A DNA stretch of 64,000 nucleotides from Spatholobus suberectus (Eukaryota > Streptophyta > Magnoliopsida > Fabales > Fabaceae). Below are positions 59,511 through 64,000 of this stretch, one piece after another. Location: contig CM014729.1 of NCBI GenBank assembly GCA_004329165.1, positions 43,488,370 to 43,552,369 of the forward strand, given 5' to 3'. The notes beneath the pieces were generated by a model, which was not told where the DNA came from, did no database searches, and worked only from the letters and a program-made list of their open reading frames with translations. How positions within the stretch are numbered: position 1 is the first letter of the stretch; the number at the start of each line of letters is the position of its first letter. A program made the position numbers and the translations under genes.

Positions 59511-59750
59511 TTATTTCAAATTTGGGAAGACTTCTTTATAAACTACATTCAAAGTGGTATTAGAAACATGACCTTCGTTGTCACACATAAGTAATTTCAA
59601 ACTGTGACAATTAGTAATCCTGGACATTGCAACATATAATTGATCATAAGAGACTATTGGCTTTGGAAGATAAATGCCAACATGTTTAAGAGATTATTTC
59701 TGACTTTTATTTATTGTCATAGCAAAAGAGACAATAATAAGGAATTGTAT
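59511..59750 (-). pseudogene. Helitron helicase C-terminus, remnant
   Basis: On the minus strand: FAMTINKSQ, an in-frame stop, then LKHVGIYLPKP, QLYVAMSRITN, LKLLMCDNEG and NVVYKEVF, ending at TAA 59511-59513. These are the last conserved blocks of the PIF1-like helicase of plant Helitrons, including the AMTINKSQG (motif V) and VAMSR (motif VI) regions. The stop replaces part of the normal GQS stretch. No upstream Rep or helicase motifs I to IV are visible to the right of 59,750, so this is a truncated fragment. Confidence 0.75.
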
Positions 59751-60316
59751 AACACCCTAGAGGGTATTACCATAACTACCGTACATCTTTATAATTAATA
59801 AGAAAAACATTATATGCACATGGGTAAATCTTCTTTACATCACTAATACATAAAAATCTTCTTTACAAAAATGTTCCTTGGGATTAAAATCCAAGATATT
59901 GTACTCGTCTTTCAAAAGTATCATGCTATAATATACATGGAGAGAACCAAACTTCAAGTACAAGAGGTCCATATATACAAAACATAAAAAGAAACTACAT
60001 GCTCAACAATGAGTTTATAAACAAGATAAACATTAAAAAAAAAAAAAACACTCCATGTTAGCTGCATAAGAGTTCCTTAAACTTCTCAATTTGAAACATG
60101 AAACTTAAACTAGTAAAACAATGTCTCAGTGAGTGCCTTAAAATGCAACAACATGAACAAATGCCATAAATACATAAATCATGTAAAACTTTTCTTTATG
60201 GGAAAAACTTCACACTTCGAATGAAAACTTGCTTAAACATTTGCTTTAGAACATAAATCTTAAACTTTGCATGCTTTGTCTTTATCTTTTCCTCTTTTTT
60301 GTCTTATGGTTGAATT
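59751..60316. other. Spacer between the Helitron remnant and the Copia element
   Basis: AT-rich, no gene recognised. Confidence 0.4.
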
Positions 60317-60492
60317 TGTTAGGAGTTATTGTTAAGAATAAAGGGTTTTAGTATGTATATGGGCTTTCCCATATGCTTGTATATACTTAACCTAGTAATA
60401 TAAATATGAGGGTTGCTACACATTGTAATGTATCCCATTTTAGTTTATTCATACACTTCTCTCTCTACTTTTTCTCTTTCTCTCTCTTTACA
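60317..60492 (+). repeat. 5' LTR of the Copia element, 176 bp
   Basis: Starts TGTTAGGAG and ends CTCTCTCTTTACA. TATAAATATGAGG near 60,399 is the likely TATA box. The short length suits copia elements. No second LTR is in the window, so the length depends on the PBS position. Confidence 0.72.
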
Positions 60493-60876
60493 TGGTATCT
60501 AGAGCCAAGTAGGGTTTAGAGTTATTGTCAATAGTCTCTCTTTGTAGTTGTAAAAAAAAAAAAACTACCAGTAGCCATAAAGAGGTCAACCAAGATTATT
60601 AAGGTTTGAAAATTTTTTTGGTGGCTAGAACATGGTGCAAGTTGCATAAAGGGGAGATCTTATTTTTTTGGTTTTTTTTTTTGTGTGCGATCTTGAATGC
60701 ATCTTTTTGGCTGTAAACGACTTGCATTTTGGGGATAGAGTGAGGCATTTTTGATGCCTAAGTAAAGCCCAATTGGTCCCGTGGCTATTTGTGGTGTTTT
60801 GAGGATGTTCCGAGATCTTATAGTGTGATTTAGTGCATTTTTAGGTGAAAATCGTGTGTTTCGTTGTTGTGTAGTG

Positions 60877-63800
60877 ATGTCTAACAACGAAGGTAGTTCT
60901 AAAGGGCCTATTATGGATATTGTTACCACTTCCTCCAAACTTACCAATATCAAGCTTGATGGGGATGGTGAGAATTATGTAGAATAGAAATATTTGTTCG
61001 AAGTTAGTCTTTAAAGGATGGGTAAGGAAGATCATTTAAAGGAAACATGTCCAAATGAGTCGAAGGCAGCAATGGTATAGAATATGGAGGACAAACAAAT
61101 CCTAGCCTTACTCATCATTTCTATTAATAGATGAACTCAATTAGTTATTACCCACTATAAAATAATGAAGGGATGTGGGATTTTCTAAAAATTTATCTAT
61201 AAGAAATTTGATAATTTGAATGGGAATTATGCCCTTTTGCAGGAGATTTTTTACCCTAAACAGAATAAGTAGAAGTTGATAAACTATTTCCTGGAGTTTA
61301 AAAAGTACATTAAAGAATTGACTTATCTTCTCACTTGCAAATCTATAAAGGAGATGGTGGCCCAACAAAAGAAACTTATAGCCCTAAGTTGGCTTTTTGA
61401 TATTGATTCGGAGTACAAGGTGGTTCGATCTTACATCTTGTCTAATCGGCAAGTAGATAATCTTACAGATATGTTTTCTTAAGTTATGTAGTCCTTTTTT
61501 GAAGGATCACACTCCACTTTAGAAGGTGATTTCCTGTATTGTTTTGCTTTGGTGATCCAATCAAGAGGTCATGGTGGTACTCATGGTGGGAGTCGAGGAG
61601 CCATGGTGGACATTATGGGGAAATAGGTCACTATCGAAATTGTTGTCCCTATTCTTCACAACATTAGTAGTACCTGTAGTTACAGGCTCATGTAGTGTCC
61701 TAGTCTAACATTGCCAATCACCTAGGGGAAGGGTGTATGGTGGTTATGATTAATGATGAATTTAACAAATATATCCAGTTTTAGATTTCTCAACAGTCAT
61801 TTGTACATTCTTCTTCAGCCACTTTTGTCCAAACAAGTAATCCTACTACTGGTCTCTCCTCTACTTCCCAGTGTTAGGTCATTGATTCTAACACCATATA
61901 TCACATGACAGGAGATTTAGGTATATTTTCTTCTTTCAATCCTTCCAGTATCCATTATTTTGTTACCCTATGGTCTAGCATTCATGTTAAGAAGAGTGGA
62001 CGTGCTACCCTGATTCCTACCTTACCATTGTCTTTTGTTTTATATTTGCCTCAGTTCCCATGTAATATTCTTTCCATTAGTCAGATAATACATTCATTAA
62101 ACTGTTCTGTAACTTTCTTTCCAAATTCTTGTGTATTTCAAGATTTGTTGACCTAAAAGACTATTGGTATAGGAAGAGTATCCAATGGCCTATACTTACT
62201 AGAAGAAGGAGGTCCAATAGCATTCGTAGCTTCTATAGTCACTATAGTGTCCCCATTTTAGCTTTATTATTGGTTAGGTCATCCATCTCTTAGAGTTCTT
62301 GAAAAATTATATCCTCATTTAGAGTTTGTGTCAAGTCTATTTTAGGAGTTTTATCAGTTTACTAAACATCATCATAATGTTTATTTGCCTCATATAAATA
62401 AAGAAGCCCAACCTCTATTTGATATTGTTCATTCTGATGTATGGGTCCTTGCCTAGTTACTTCAAAATTTGGTTAAAGGATTTTGTTACTTTTGTTGTTG
62501 ACTATTCTCGTACAATGTGGTTATATCTGATGAAATCTAGATTTGAGTTATTCATTATTATTTTTGTAATTTTTGTGCTGAAATTTGTACTCAATTTAGT
62601 TGTCATGACCATGTTCTTCGTACTGATAATGCTAAAGAATATTTTTTTTCACCGTTTTGCACTTTCATTAATGAAAATGGCATGTTGCATCAATCTTCTT
62701 GTGTTGTCATTCCACAACAACATGGGGTAGTTGAGCTTAAAAATCTTCATCTTATGGATGTTGCCCAAGTCCTGTTGTTTGAGATGAAGGTTGCAAAAAG
62801 TTGAGGCAGATACAGTCTTTACTACAATATATTTAATTAATCATATGCCATTTTCTGTCTTAAATGGTGCAATTCTTCACTTTGCTCTTTTTCCTTCTCA
62901 TTCTTTGTTTCCCTTACCGCAAAAAATATTTCGATGTACATGTCTTATGTATGATGTTTGTCCCAAGTGACCAAGTTGGATCTAAAATCCTTGAATTGTG
63001 TGTTCTTGGGTTACTCTGGGGCCCTGAAAGGGTATCATTGCTTCTCTCTAGACCTTGGTTGGTACCTTATTTCTATAGATGTGTCTTTTCTTGAAGATCG
63101 TTCATTTTTTGTTGAGTCTAAGTCCTCTGTGCTTATGTATGAGTCAAATGATTCTTTCTTAACTTACACACTTTGCTCATTCGACTCCTCTTGATATAGG
63201 TTTCTAGTTTTTTAAGCGGACATATTCTTGTCATCCCTAACAAATGTCAACTGACAGTAGGGGTGAGCAAGGGACGAGTTTATATTTGTCCCTACCCAGC
63301 CAGAAATTTTGAGCGGGCCATTTTTTCAAACCTGAACCCGACCCGATCAAGACCCGAAAGACATGGGACAAGACTGGGTCAACCCGACTTTCTAACACAA
63401 TATATCAATCTTAACATTATGTATAGTTAAATTGTAAAATAAAATAAGTATAAACTTAAATTAAGGTACATTTTATAATATCTATTTTAAAATAAATAAT
63501 ATCATTATAAATATGATATCATGTTATACAAAATATTATCTATTAAATTAAAAAGTTTTATCATTAATACAAAATTGTTCAAAAAACTTATACGTTTTAA
63601 GAAAATATAGGACATCAAACTGGGTTGGGACGACCCGAAGCATAACCCGAACCCGTCCTTAATATACACCAGGTCTAATTTCAAAACTCAAACCCATCAA
63701 AATCAACTTCGAGACAGGCCGGGTTTGTGGGTTGGGTTTGGTCATACTCACCCCTAACTGACAACACAAATGAAACTCCATTTACAAATGTAGTAACACA

Positions 63801-63993
63801 TATAGATGAAGCTCCACTAGAAGATACTCAACCTTTGCTTGTACCTCTTTCGGCATCAGCAGATATCCTTTAGACCTTGACTTCCCCATAATGTTACATA
63901 AAGGTAAATGCACTTGTAAACGCATTTATCCTATTTCTTCATTCATGTCTTTTACTTATTCGTCATTGTCAAGACAAAGGATGAATGATAGCC
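60877..63993 (+). pseudogene. Gag-pol of the Copia element, broken and interrupted
   Basis: The gag start MSNNEG at 60,877 is followed by a degraded gag (about 60,940-61,490), a Gly-rich and GHYRNCCP knuckle-like region near 61,570-61,650, protease near 61,880-62,000 and integrase from about 62,260: GHPS, VHSDVW, LRTDNAKEYF, then a PQQHGVVE block and the FLGYSGALKGYHC-like C-terminal domain to about 63,190. After the inserted element, 63,764 onward reads as the acidic linker and the DLDFPIMLHKGK stretch that precedes reverse transcriptase. Multiple stops and frame changes make it inactive. Confidence 0.82.
63259..63756. mobile_element. hAT-like MITE inserted in the Copia element
   Basis: Terminal inverted repeats TAGGGGTGAG and CTCACCCCTA enclose 498 bp with GACCCG/CGGGTC-type repeats on both sides. 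The flanks repeat ACTGACAG (left, 63250-63258 region) and ACTGACAA (right, 63757-63764), about 7 to 8 bp, as expected for hAT elements. It splits the Copia coding region between integrase and reverse transcriptase, so it is younger than that insertion. Confidence 0.8.
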
Positions 63994-64000
63994 CTTAATT

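Larger units (their letters stand above)
60317..64000 (+). mobile_element. Ty1/copia retrotransposon, 5' part, running off the window
   Basis: A short 5' LTR, a PBS-like site (TGGTATCTAGAGCC, 60493-60506), then gag, protease and integrase remnants in copia order, with the reading resuming after an inserted hAT-like element and stopping at the window edge before the reverse transcriptase core. Frameshifts and stops are frequent. The base sequence just before the LTR, GAATT, would be the target duplication; its partner lies outside. Confidence 0.85.

Overview
The window looks like nuclear DNA of a legume, most probably soybean (Glycine) or a close relative. This is inferred from the AT-rich, repeat-dense composition, intron-rich plant genes, and repeat families I associate with soybean; no search was run. 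Only three intact protein-coding genes can be supported, all between about 22.3 and 43.4 kb.

Region by region. 0.8-4.8 kb: a complete but decayed Mutator-like element (MULE) with a perfect 9-bp target duplication. It carries a broken plant-mobile-domain gene and a fragment of transposase N-terminus facing each other. 5-18.5 kb: gene-free DNA with a 2.7-kb solo LTR of Tat/Ogre type, a reverse-strand Copia remnant, and several inverted-repeat MITEs, many with 9-bp target duplications. 22.4-25.6 kb: a six-exon gene for an auxilin-like J-domain protein (+), 464 aa. 26.6-27.5 kb: a single-exon mTERF-family gene (-), tail to tail with it. 27.6-34.1 kb: a duplicated mTERF upstream segment, then AT-rich repeats. 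34.7-43.0 kb: a fourteen-exon CBL-interacting protein kinase closest to CIPK23 (-), 454 aa, whose introns hold several MITEs and a 3.8-kb first intron. 46.3-56.8 kb: a full-length, inactivated Ty3/gypsy chromovirus-like retrotransposon with both LTRs, PBS, PPT and a 5-bp target duplication. 56.8-60.3 kb: AT-rich DNA with a Stowaway-like MITE and the tail of a Helitron helicase. 60.3-64 kb: the 5' part of a decayed Ty1/copia element, interrupted by a hAT-like MITE and running off the window.

The three genes are not a functional cluster: a clathrin-uncoating/J-domain type co-chaperone, an organelle nucleic-acid-binding factor and a calcium-signalling kinase. Exon boundaries for the two multi-exon genes were worked out by hand from splice sites and reading phase, and all phases close. 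I found no undescribed molecular system. The most informative structures are insertions whose pre-insertion state can be read from neighbouring paralogous copies, and dense palindromic arrays inside the LTRs of the large retrotransposon.
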